From assembly GCA_001795245.1 (NCBI GenBank), contig MGOD01000118.1, positions 28,861 through 38,071 of the forward strand: a stretch of DNA of 9,211 nt, given 5' to 3'. This DNA is from Chloroflexi bacterium RBG_16_70_13 (GTDB lineage Bacteria; Chloroflexota; Limnocylindria; Limnocylindrales; CSP1-4). The notes under the pieces were generated by a model, which did not search any database, had not been told where the DNA came from, and saw only the letters and a program-made list of their open reading frames with translations. Positions 1 to 5,858 of this stretch are shown piece by piece (the first letter of the stretch is position 1; each line of letters starts with the position of its first letter). Made by a program: the position numbers and the translations under genes.

Positions 1-289
1 TCTCGCCTCGGGTCAACCGGTGCGACCGCGGGCATCGCGCGCCGCGGCAGCCCGCTGGCGGTGTGCGCAGGATCCGTTTCTCAGACGGTCACCGGAGGAC
101 CGTTGGACGCGCCCGGCGGATCCGGGACAAGCACACCGGTGCCAACCCCCCGACGTTCGAGCGAGGCCGGGCGGCCGTCCTGATCCGGAGTGCCCGCCAC
201 GTGGCCCGGGCCCGATCCAACGTTCCCCTCAGGACCGTCTGAGAACGAAGGCCAGGCAGTCCCCGATGGCCGGGCCGAATCGCGGCGGC
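1..289. other. Non-coding stretch downstream of rplI
   Basis: I see no credible gene here. Reading frames that run through it on either strand give Arg/Pro/Ala-rich proteins and continue out of frame across rplI, which is the usual artefact of GC-rich DNA. I see no tRNA-like TTCGA arm and no promoter. The only structure found is the fold-back at 78-245. Bases 1-77 hold nothing I can name; they could be the edge of a gene lying mainly to the left. Confidence 0.5.
78..245. repeat. 168-base imperfect fold-back (structured RNA or MITE-like element)
   Basis: Positions 78-90 (TTCTCAGACGGTC) are the exact reverse complement of 233-245. Pairing continues inward. Bases 97-99 pair with 224-226, with 95:228 also pairing across an otherwise open 10/10 bubble. 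Bases 101-107 (CGTTGGA) pair with 216-222, and 111-116 (GCCCGG) pair with 206-211. Inside, 117-122 can pair with 182-187, and 131-142 forms a GCAC/GTGC hairpin. Seen as terminal repeats, the outer 30 bases match at 24 positions. The element lies 45 bases past the rplI stop. Neither edge has a T-run, so it is not a standard terminator, and no clear target-site duplication is visible. It could be a 6S-like or other structured RNA, a rplI 3' UTR structure, or a small transposon remnant. The sequence does not decide between these. Confidence 0.5.
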
Positions 290-736
290 CTAGCCCTTGG
301 GCTCGACCACCACCGTGACCTCGGGCGTCATGCCCGAGAGGACCTTGATCGCGACCTTGTACGTCCCGAGCGACTTGAGCGGCTCGTCGAGCTCGATCTT
401 GTGGCGGTCGACCTCGATGCCCCGGCGACCCAGCGCGTCGGCGATGTCCTTGGCCGTGATGGAGCCGTAGAGCTTGCCGCCGTCGCCGACCTTGACGCCC
501 ATCGTGAGGGTTGTCGAGGCGATCCGGGTGGCCGCGATCTCGGCCTCGGCTCGCTCGCGATTCCGCTTTTCTTCGCGCGACGCGATGTCGTGCTGCCAGG
601 CCCGGTAGGCGCCACCGGCCGCGGGGACGGCGAGGCGCTGGGGGATGAGGTAGTTGGTGGCGAAGCCGTCGGCCACCGACTTCATCTCGCCCGACTTGCC
701 GAGCTTGGCCACGTCCTGCGTCAGGATGACCTTCAC
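290..736 (-). CDS. rplI: 50S ribosomal protein L9
   Basis: Encodes ribosomal protein L9 (148 aa, the family's usual length), which binds 23S rRNA near the base of the L1 stalk and helps keep the reading frame. The N-terminal domain is plain: MKVILTQDVAKLGKSGE, then V21, G24-F25 and NYLIP at 28-32. The familiar Gly after that motif is Arg here (R34, in PQRLAV). A long charged helix (about 42-75) links to the C-terminal domain, which contains KLYGSIT and ends in VTVVVEPKG. The start is GTG at 736, with AAGGAGGG nine bases upstream. The GTG overlaps the TGA of the upstream DUF1232 gene as GTGA, so the two are probably co-transcribed and translationally coupled. The usual partners rpsF, ssb and rpsR are not adjacent on this side. 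Identification is secure. Confidence 0.97.
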   Translation of the reverse strand: MKVILTQDVAKLGKSGEMKSVADGFATNYLIPQRLAVPAAGGAYRAWQHDIASREEKRNRERAEAEIAATRIASTTLTMGVKVGDGGKLYGSITAKDIADALGRRGIEVDRHKIELDEPLKSLGTYKVAIKVLSGMTPEVTVVVEPKG

Positions 737-1290
737 GCGATCGAACCCTCCTTGGCGACAGGTCCCCTGTCACTCGTGATCCAGGCCCGAAGTCTGGGGC
801 CGAGCCCGGAATGCTGCAACGCCTCGCCGGCTGCGGCGATGAGTCCCGGCAGGCGGCGCATCGTGCGCCGGATTGGACCCGGCAGGAACCGCCGGATCCG
901 GGCGACATCCTCCTCGAAGGCCGCTCGGTCGATGCCCAGGGCCTCGAGCTTCTCGTCGAGGACGTCGGGATCGATGCCGTCGAGGAAGACGTCGAGGGCG
1001 ATGGCCACGACGACGAGGTCGTCGAGGCCGCCGAGGAGCGGGATGTCGTCGGGGACAAGGTCGCGCCCGAGAAGCACGTAGCCGAGCCCGCCGGCGAGCA
1101 TCGCCTTGCGCGAGGCCGGCGTCCGCTCGTCCAGGACCAGCGCCCACACGAGGCGGGCGTAGAGCGGCGCCCGGCTCGCGAGCGGGAGCAGCGCCAGCAG
1201 CCCCAGGGCGCGACGAACGCCGCCGCCGGTGCTGCGCCCGCGCGACCGCCGGCCTCTGCGGGAGGTGTCGTCGCGATCCTTGCGAGCCAT
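733..1290 (-). CDS. DUF1232 (YkvA-like) small membrane protein
   Basis: A 185-aa protein with the DUF1232/YkvA signature at about residues 53-100: a hydrophobic stretch with Y71, then LGRDLVPDDIP (74-84) and LGGLDDL (86-92), followed by the hydrophobic VVVAIALDVFLDGI. The family is widespread, probably membrane-associated, and has no settled biochemical role. The N-terminus (1-27) is very basic (RRGRRSRGRS); the C-terminal half is a charged helical region. I chose ATG at 1290 because GGAGG lies ten bases upstream and the domain follows at a normal distance. The frame stays open upstream to 1428, but that stretch is low-complexity and lies in the lexA-facing control region. The gene overlaps rplI by four bases. 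No clear promoter was found, although its control region faces the lexA operator. Confidence 0.82.
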   Translation of the reverse strand: MARKDRDDTSRRGRRSRGRSTGGGVRRALGLLALLPLASRAPLYARLVWALVLDERTPASRKAMLAGGLGYVLLGRDLVPDDIPLLGGLDDLVVVAIALDVFLDGIDPDVLDEKLEALGIDRAAFEEDVARIRRFLPGPIRRTMRRLPGLIAAAGEALQHSGLGPRLRAWITSDRGPVAKEGSIA

Positions 1291-1435
1291 GGGCGGGGGG
1301 CCTCCGACGCCGCTGCCGCGGCAAGCGCTCCGGCTGCGCCGGGATCCGCGGGACGCGGAGTCTACCAGCCACGCCAGGCGGGGCCCGATGTCGGCGGCCC
1401 GCTGCCGCCGTGCCGGAGCCGGCGTCACGGCCCCC

Positions 1436-1463
1436 TTGACATCGAACGTCCGTTCGGTATCAT
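1436..1463 (+). promoter_or_regulatory. lexA promoter, sigma-70/SigA type
   Basis: TTGACA at 1436-1441 is a perfect -35 box. TATCAT at 1458-1463 (five of six to TATAAT) is the -10, with a 16-base spacer. Transcription would begin near 1470, just ahead of the AGGAGG at 1479-1484 that serves lexA. The LexA operator fills the spacer. Confidence 0.85.
1443..1456 (+). promoter_or_regulatory. LexA operator (SOS box) overlapping the lexA promoter
   Basis: CGAACGTCCGTTCG is a perfect CGAAC-N4-GTTCG palindrome, the Bacillus/actinobacterial type of LexA box rather than the E. coli CTG-N10-CAG type. It lies exactly between the -35 and -10 hexamers of lexA, so bound LexA would block RNA polymerase. This is the classic autorepression arrangement. 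It is the only such box I found in the window. Confidence 0.92.
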
Positions 1464-1489
1464 GCGGGCAGTCGCCTCAGGAGGCCCGA

Positions 1490-2140
1490 GTGACCAGGCA
1501 CGATGCCGATCGCAAGCTGAAGATCCTCCACCACATCGCCGGCACGCTCCGGGCGCGGGGCTACCCACCGTCGGTCCGGGAGATCGCCCTGGCCGTGGGC
1601 CTCAACTCGACGTCGGCCGTCCATCACCATCTCCAGGTCCTCGAGCGGGACGGCTACCTCGAGCGGGGCGCGGCCCAGTCGCGGGCCATCAGGCTGACCC
1701 CCACGGCCGCCCTCTCGCTCGGCCTCTCGAGCGAGCTCGTGCCGCAGTCGGCCGCGGCCGAGGCCCACGTCGTGCCGATCGTCGGCGAGATCGCCGCCGG
1801 CGGCCCCATCGAGGCCTACCAGGACGCGTCGGAGACGATGGCCATCCCGGAGATCCTCGCCCCCAGCGGCGACGCGTACGTCCTCCGGGTCCGCGGCGAT
1901 TCGATGATCGACGCCCACATCGCCGACGGCGACTTCGTCCTCATCCGGCCCCAGAACACCGCCCGTAACGGCGACATCGTCGTGGCCCAGGTCGAGGAGA
2001 ACGCCGTGACCCTGAAGACGTTCTTCAAGGAGAAGGACCGGGTCCGGCTGCAGCCCGCGAACTCGGCGTATCCGGCCCAGTACTACCCCGATGTCCGCAT
2101 CCAGGGCAAGTTGATCGGCGTCATCCGCCGCCTCGACTAG
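1490..2140 (+). CDS. lexA: LexA repressor, SOS regulator (self-cleaving)
   Basis: A 216-aa LexA, the usual length. Residues 1-70 form the winged-helix DNA-binding domain; the recognition region is about PPSVREIALAVGLNSTSAV (26-44), then HHHLQVLERDGYLER. The C-terminal half is the S24-type latent protease. The self-cleavage site is A103-G104 in EIAAGGPIE, the catalytic Ser is S138 in RGDSM, and the Lys general base is K176 in VTLKTFF. All key residues are present, so it should be cleaved with RecA on DNA damage. The start is GTG at 1490, with AGGAGG five bases upstream. It has its own autoregulated promoter and operator. dnaB follows in the same direction after 265 bases, so shared transcription is possible but not shown. 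Confidence 0.97.
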   Translation: MTRHDADRKLKILHHIAGTLRARGYPPSVREIALAVGLNSTSAVHHHLQVLERDGYLERGAAQSRAIRLTPTAALSLGLSSELVPQSAAAEAHVVPIVGEIAAGGPIEAYQDASETMAIPEILAPSGDAYVLRVRGDSMIDAHIADGDFVLIRPQNTARNGDIVVAQVEENAVTLKTFFKEKDRVRLQPANSAYPAQYYPDVRIQGKLIGVIRRLD

Positions 2141-2405
2141 CCGGCGCTGGCACGGCCGATGCGTGCGTCGTCGCCTGCGCGCCTTCGCTCACGCATGTGG
2201 AGTGCGCTCGCTCAGGTGCTCAGCTCCGCCTTCGCCTCGGCTCGCGCGAGCGCCGGCTGACTTTCCACAGCTGATCCACACCGCCGCACGGGCCGGTCCA
2301 CCGGAATTCCGTGAGATCGCGAATCGCCCGGGGATAAGGCACTACCCGGAACTGCAGAGGCCCCCGACAGTGAGAGCGCGCGCTTCCCAGCGCGTCCAAG
2401 AGCCG
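2141..2405. other. lexA-dnaB intergenic region
   Basis: The dnaB frame is open through most of this stretch, but the encoded residues do not resemble a DnaB N-terminus, so I treat it as non-coding. It contains an ATGCGTG/CACGCAT inverted repeat (2159-2165 and 2190-2196), the palindrome CTCGCGCGAG (2241-2250), and a pair of DnaA-box-like 9-mers (2261-2269, 2272-2280). No T-tailed terminator and no convincing dnaB promoter were found. Confidence 0.5.
2261..2280 (+). promoter_or_regulatory. Pair of DnaA-box-like 9-mers upstream of dnaB
   Basis: CTTTCCACA (2261-2269) and TGATCCACA (2272-2280) each differ at one position from TTWTCCACA, the common DnaA-box form. They lie in the same orientation 11 bases apart, about one helical turn. 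A weaker reverse-strand match (7 of 9) ends at 2337. They could let DnaA influence dnaB transcription or could be chance; two sites are too few to call an origin. Confidence 0.3.
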
Positions 2406-3767
2406 ATGCCGGAGCCCGCCGTGATTGATCGCCTGCCGCCCCAGAGCCTCGAGGCCGAGCAATCCGTGCTCGGCGCGATCCTCATCGACCGGGAGACGAT
2501 CATCGAGGTCGCCGAATTCCTCCGCCCCGAGGACTTCTACCGTCAGGCCCACGGCACGATCTACCGGGCGATGCTCGACCTCTTCGAGCGGCGTGAGCCG
2601 GTGGACATCGTCACCACCGCGGAGACCCTGGAGCGCAAGGGCGAGCTCGAGGGAATCGGCGGGCGGAGCTACCTGTCCACTCTCTCGAACCAGACGCCCA
2701 CGGCCGTCCATGCCACCCAGTACGCCCGGATCGTCGAGCGAAAGGCGGTCCTCCGGAACCTCATCGGCGCGGCCGGCAAGATCGCCGGCATCGGCTACGA
2801 GGACCCGGCCGAGATCCAGGAGGCGATCGACCGCGCGGAGTCGGAGCTGTTCCAGGTCTCGAACCGGCGGATCACGGCCGGGTTCGCCCAGCTCAAGGAC
2901 CTCCTCCACGCCGCCTACGACCGCCTCGACTACCTCCACGCCCACCGCGGCGAGCTGAGCGGCATCACCTCGGGCTTCCCGGACCTCGATGCCCTGACGA
3001 CCGGCTTCCAGAAGAGCGATCTGATCGTCGTCGCCGCCCGCCCGTCCGTCGGCAAGTCGAGCTTCGCCCTCAACGTCGCCGAGTACGCCGCCGTTCGCGA
3101 GCGGAAGAGCGTCGGCCTCTTCAGCCTCGAGATGAGCAAGGAGCAGCTCGTGCTACGGCTCCTGTCGAGCGTCGCCAACATCGATTCCAAACGCCTCCGG
3201 ACGGGCTTTCTCGAGGAGATGGACTTCGCCCGGATCGCACCGGCGATGAACGACCTGTCCGAGGCCCCTGTCTACATCGACGACACCCCGAACATCACGT
3301 CGATGGAGCTCCGGACCAAGGCCCGGCGCCTCCAGGCGGAGGCCGGCCTGGACCTCGTGATCGTCGACTACCTCCAGCTCATGCAGGCGACCACCCAGAA
3401 CCGCGACAGCAATCGGGTCCAGGAGGTCAGCGAGATCTCCCGGGGCCTCAAGGCCCTCGCTCGGGAGCTGTCCGTGCCGGTCATCGCCCTGTCGCAGCTG
3501 TCACGACAGCCGGAGATGCGCGAGTCCAAGGAGCCCCGCCTCTCGGACCTTCGTGAGTCGGGCGCCATCGAACAGGACGCGGACCTCGTCATCTTCCTGT
3601 GGCGCGAGAGGGAGAAGGCGGGCGAGGAGCAGGACGCGGACGGCGAGGTCGTCAACATCAAGCTCGCCAAGCACCGCAATGGCCCCACCGGCGACATCCA
3701 GCTCTGGTTCAAGAAGAGCCAGACGCGGTTCCAGAGCTACGCCGGCCAGCGCTACGCCGAAGCGTGA
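2406..3767 (+). CDS. dnaB: Replicative DNA helicase DnaB
   Basis: The hexameric 5'-3' helicase that unwinds DNA at the replication fork. The 453-aa product has the usual length and no intein. The N-terminal domain (about 8-150) begins DRLPPQSLEAEQSVLGAIL and would bind primase and loader. After the linker comes the RecA-like ATPase: Walker A ARPSVGKSS (211-219), the catalytic Glu in SLEMS (E242), Walker B VIVDYLQLM (318-326), the SQLSRQPEMR motif (363-372) and the DLRESGAIEQDADLVIFLWR block (381-400). KHRNGPTGD (423-430) ends the core. I used ATG at 2406. An in-frame GTG at 2421 has a better ribosome site (GGAG six bases upstream) and would give 448 aa; the start is uncertain by five codons. 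It stops 19 bases before the convergent zinc-ribbon gene. Confidence 0.97.
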   Translation: MPEPAVIDRLPPQSLEAEQSVLGAILIDRETIIEVAEFLRPEDFYRQAHGTIYRAMLDLFERREPVDIVTTAETLERKGELEGIGGRSYLSTLSNQTPTAVHATQYARIVERKAVLRNLIGAAGKIAGIGYEDPAEIQEAIDRAESELFQVSNRRITAGFAQLKDLLHAAYDRLDYLHAHRGELSGITSGFPDLDALTTGFQKSDLIVVAARPSVGKSSFALNVAEYAAVRERKSVGLFSLEMSKEQLVLRLLSSVANIDSKRLRTGFLEEMDFARIAPAMNDLSEAPVYIDDTPNITSMELRTKARRLQAEAGLDLVIVDYLQLMQATTQNRDSNRVQEVSEISRGLKALARELSVPVIALSQLSRQPEMRESKEPRLSDLRESGAIEQDADLVIFLWREREKAGEEQDADGEVVNIKLAKHRNGPTGDIQLWFKKSQTRFQSYAGQRYAEA

Positions 3768-3786
3768 CGCGATTCGCTGATCGGCC

Positions 3787-4119
3787 CTACGCGCCCGCGC
3801 GCGCCGGTGGCGGGGTGATCAGGCCCGCGCGAACCTTGTCGAAGCAGGTGCTGCAGTAGACAGGTCGGTCGGCGCGGGGCGCGAACGGCACCATCGCCTG
3901 GTTGCCACACGCCCCGCAGACCGCGGCGTGGTACTGCCGTGGCCCGCCACCGGCTCTGGCCTGCTTCGCTGCGGCCCGGCAGTCGAGGCAGCGCTGCGGC
4001 TCATTGGTGAGTCCCTTTTCCGCGAAGAAGCGCTGTTCCCCCGCCGAGAAGATGAACGCCTCGCCGCAGTCGCGGCAGGTCAGCGTACGGTCCTCGTACA
4101 CGCTCTCCGTATCCTCCAT
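3787..4119 (-). CDS. Double zinc-ribbon protein, function unknown
   Basis: A 110-aa soluble protein with two four-Cys zinc knuckles. The first uses C15/C18 (CRDC) and C44/C47 (CLDC), spaced by a GEAFIFSAGEQRFFAEKG segment typical of the small 'probable zinc-binding' family often annotated as zinc-ribbon domain protein. The second uses C68/C71 (CGAC) and C89/C92 (CSTC), with VPFAPRADRPVYC between. All eight Cys are present. The role in the cell is unknown; nucleic-acid or protein binding is only a guess. The start is ATG at 4119. No clear Shine-Dalgarno precedes it, so it may be leaderless or poorly translated. It converges on dnaB and is divergent from the lipoprotein gene. Confidence 0.85.
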   Translation of the reverse strand: MEDTESVYEDRTLTCRDCGEAFIFSAGEQRFFAEKGLTNEPQRCLDCRAAAKQARAGGGPRQYHAAVCGACGNQAMVPFAPRADRPVYCSTCFDKVRAGLITPPPARAGA

Positions 4120-4386
4120 CTCGGACGCGCGACCGAGATCGGGACCGGGGCGCAGGCGGGCAGAGATCCGGGCGGACGGACGTCCGCCGGTGGAGCTGCT
4201 CGCGCGCGCTCGGTTCCGCCCGGGCGTAGATGCCCGGGAAAAATCCTGTTCGCGAGGATACGCGCCCGGTCAAGCGGTTGTGCCCGATTCCCGCGACGTA
4301 CAGGGGCGGGGGACGGCGAACCTCGAATCAGTCACGCGGGCAATTGTGCGGGGAACCCTCAAGGGCCCGCCCGCGTCGAGGCCCCC
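4120..4386. other. Divergent control region with three perfect hairpins
   Basis: This region separates the zinc-ribbon gene (minus) from the lipoprotein gene (plus). Hairpins: 4171-4188 (GGCGGAC/GTCCGCC, loop GGAC), 4219-4238 (CCCGGGC/GCCCGGG, loop GTAGAT) and 4243-4259 (ATCCT/AGGAT, loop of seven). A five-A run lies between the second and third. Read on the minus strand, the ATCCT/AGGAT hairpin is followed by TTTTT, a weak terminator- or attenuator-like arrangement ahead of the zinc-ribbon gene. No riboswitch class was recognised. Confidence 0.5.
4352..4379 (+). promoter_or_regulatory. Possible ECF-sigma promoter for the lipoprotein gene
   Basis: GGAACC (4352-4357) and CGTCGA (4374-4379) are separated by 16 bases, matching the general GGAAC-N16/17-CGTC form of extracytoplasmic-function sigma promoters. 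Transcription would start only a few bases before the ATG at 4387, giving a nearly leaderless message. No standard TTGACA/TATAAT promoter was seen nearby. Short motifs like these can occur by chance in GC-rich DNA. Confidence 0.3.
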
Positions 4387-5337
4387 ATGGACGTGTCCCT
4401 CGTCCCCGGTTCGACGCGCCCGGAAACCCGTGCTCGCGCTCGCCGGGCTCAGGGTCCGGTCGTGGTCGTCGCCCTCGCCGCTGCAGCCCTGGCCGCCTGT
4501 TCGGGCGCTGCCGGCCCGAGCCTCTCGATGGGGCCGGACGGCTCCCCGGCTGACAGCGCCGGCCGCGGCCCGACGGGCACGCCGGCGATCGGTGAGATCG
4601 ACCATGCGACGGGTGCCGCCGATGTCGTCTTCCGGTTCGAGGAGGGCGGCGGCTTCGTGCCGATGGGCTTCTTCGCCACCGAGGCACCGATCTTCACCCT
4701 CTACGGCGACGGCACCGTCATCTTCAGGGACGCGACCGCATCGCCTCCCCCGGACCGGGACGGGATCGGCAGGATGCCCCCGTTTCGGACGGTCAAGTTG
4801 AGCGAGGACGAGATCCAGGCCCTCCTCGGCTACGCCGTCGCCGATGGCGGGCTCGGGGTCGCCCGCGCCCAGTACACCGGACCCGGAGCCGACCTGCCCA
4901 CGGCAACGTTCACGATCAGCGCCGCGGGCCAGACAAAGACGGTGAGCGTCATGGCCCTCGGGATGGAGCGTGAAGCGGGCCCCGATACGCCCGTCCTCGA
5001 GGCCCTCGCCAGGCTCGGCGAGAAGGTCCGGAGCTTCGGCCACGAGGTCGACGACGAGGTTGCCTGGATTCCCGATCGGTGGCGCGGCGTGCTCACCCCC
5101 GACGCGTTCAATCCGCCCCGCGACTGGCCCTGGCCGGGTGTCGTGGCCGCCGACTTCGTCCAGCGCGCGGAGCCCGGCGCGCCGCAGTTCCCGGTCCGGA
5201 CGATGACGCCCGCCGAGATCGATGCCCTGGGGCTCGACGAGATCGAGGGCGGCTTCAGCGGCCTGAGCCTGACCGGACCGGATGGCAAGGTCTACCTCTT
5301 CGCTCTCCGGCCGCTCTTCCCAGACGAGGCCCACTGA
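4387..5337 (+). CDS. Putative secreted lipoprotein, function unknown
   Basis: A 316-aa protein with a lipoprotein signal: a basic stretch (TRPETRARARRAQ, 10-22), a hydrophobic core (about 24-36), then lipobox LAAC with C38. Cleavage and lipidation at C38 would anchor it outside the membrane. Next comes a Gly/Pro/Ser-rich linker (39-70). The mature domain contains a strand-rich block: VVFRFEEGGGFVPMGF, FTLYGDGTVIFRD and FRTVKLSEDEIQALL, then a TFTISAAGQTKTVSVMALG segment. The C-terminal third has WPWPG and ends GKVYLFALRPLFPDEAH. I do not recognise a named family or any catalytic motif. The start is ATG at 4387, with GAGG five bases upstream; the frame remains open further 5', but that part lies in the hairpin-rich control region. 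The dodecin gene follows 103 bases downstream. Confidence 0.8.
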   Translation: MDVSLVPGSTRPETRARARRAQGPVVVVALAAAALAACSGAAGPSLSMGPDGSPADSAGRGPTGTPAIGEIDHATGAADVVFRFEEGGGFVPMGFFATEAPIFTLYGDGTVIFRDATASPPPDRDGIGRMPPFRTVKLSEDEIQALLGYAVADGGLGVARAQYTGPGADLPTATFTISAAGQTKTVSVMALGMEREAGPDTPVLEALARLGEKVRSFGHEVDDEVAWIPDRWRGVLTPDAFNPPRDWPWPGVVAADFVQRAEPGAPQFPVRTMTPAEIDALGLDEIEGGFSGLSLTGPDGKVYLFALRPLFPDEAH

Positions 5338-5440
5338 GCGGCGCCAACCCTCAGCCCCGACGGGCCGCGTGGCGGGACGATGTCTCCGCCGTAGACTGGT
5401 CGCGATCGAAGGCCGAACTGTTTGCTGGAGGAGGACACGC

Positions 5441-5644
5441 GTGGGCGTCATGATCATTCGCGAGATGGTCGGGACGAGCCCCACGTCGTGGAGCGACGCG
5501 GCCCGCCAGGCCGTCTCGACGGCATCGCGGACCGTTCGCAACATCCGGACGGTCGAGGTCGTGAAGTCGTCGGCCAAGGTCGAGGACGGCGAGATCGTGG
5601 AGTACCACGTCGAGGTCAAGATCGGCTTCGAGTACGAGGGCTGA
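5441..5644 (+). CDS. Dodecin family protein lacking the flavin-stacking Trp
   Basis: A 67-aa dodecin. These small proteins form hollow 12-mers that bind flavins or other small ligands in the cytosol. The sequence fits the family end to end: REMVGTSPTSWSDAARQAV (7-25), ASRTVRNIRTVEVV (28-41), then the paired strands KVEDGEIVEYHVEVKIGFEYE (46-66). In flavin-binding dodecins the position after RNLR is a Trp that stacks on the isoalloxazine ring (RNLRWFEV). Here it is T37 (RNIRTVEV), so classical flavin storage is doubtful and a calcium-type or other dodecin is more likely. The start is GTG at 5441, with GGAGGAGG (5427-5434) six bases upstream; ATG at 5450 is in frame but too far from the ribosome site. 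Only a weak TAGACT -10-like box (5392-5397) lies upstream. Confidence 0.9.
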   Translation: MGVMIIREMVGTSPTSWSDAARQAVSTASRTVRNIRTVEVVKSSAKVEDGEIVEYHVEVKIGFEYEG

Positions 5645-5684
5645 CGGCCAAGCCGGGGCCGCGGCACGAGCCCGGATCTCGGCA

Positions 5685-5703
5685 GCGCTCAGCGGATGAG
5701 CGC
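5685..5703 (+). terminator. Hairpin after dodecin, possible terminator
   Basis: A perfect 7-bp stem, GCGCTCA against TGAGCGC with loop GCGGA, lies 40 bases past the dodecin stop. No T-run follows, so it would be a non-classical terminator or an RNA-stabilising 3' end. Confidence 0.35.
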
Positions 5704-5858
5704 CTGAGGGGTCGCAGCTAATCGCCGGGTGAGCGCTACCCGCCACCATGCGGGAATGCCCAGCCCTCGACCGGCCGCGGTCGCGCGCCACGTCCCGGCT
5801 CCTTCCTCGGAGACCAGCGCCGAGGGCTCTCGGCGCGTCGATCCCGGTGGACGACGCG

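Noticed and set aside
20..1081. Long open frames on both strands across the rplI/DUF1232 region
   Set aside because: They are Arg/Pro/Ala-rich, lack domain signatures, and overlap two genes with clear family signatures and ribosome sites. They are GC-rich shadow frames.
1359..1364. TAGACT -10-like box on the minus strand as the DUF1232-rplI promoter (a similar TAGACT is at 5392-5397 before dodecin)
   Set aside because: Neither has a recognisable -35 at normal spacing. A six-base partial match alone is too weak to call.
1229..1489. N-terminal extension of LexA
   Set aside because: It would run through the lexA promoter and operator. The GTG at 1490 has AGGAGG at ideal spacing and gives the standard LexA N-terminus.
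2241..2250. CTCGCGCGAG palindrome as a lexA terminator or operator
   Set aside because: The arms leave no room for a loop, there is no T-run, and short GC palindromes are frequent in this composition.
2163..2405. N-terminal extension of DnaB of about 81 residues
   Set aside because: The residues resemble no DnaB N-terminal domain. The family's usual start motif (PPQSLEAEQSVLG) begins just after 2406.
4270..5667. Long minus-strand open frame opposite the lipoprotein and dodecin genes
   Set aside because: It is antisense to a lipoprotein with a clear lipobox and to a dodecin, and shows no recognisable domain. It is a mirror of the G/C third-position bias.
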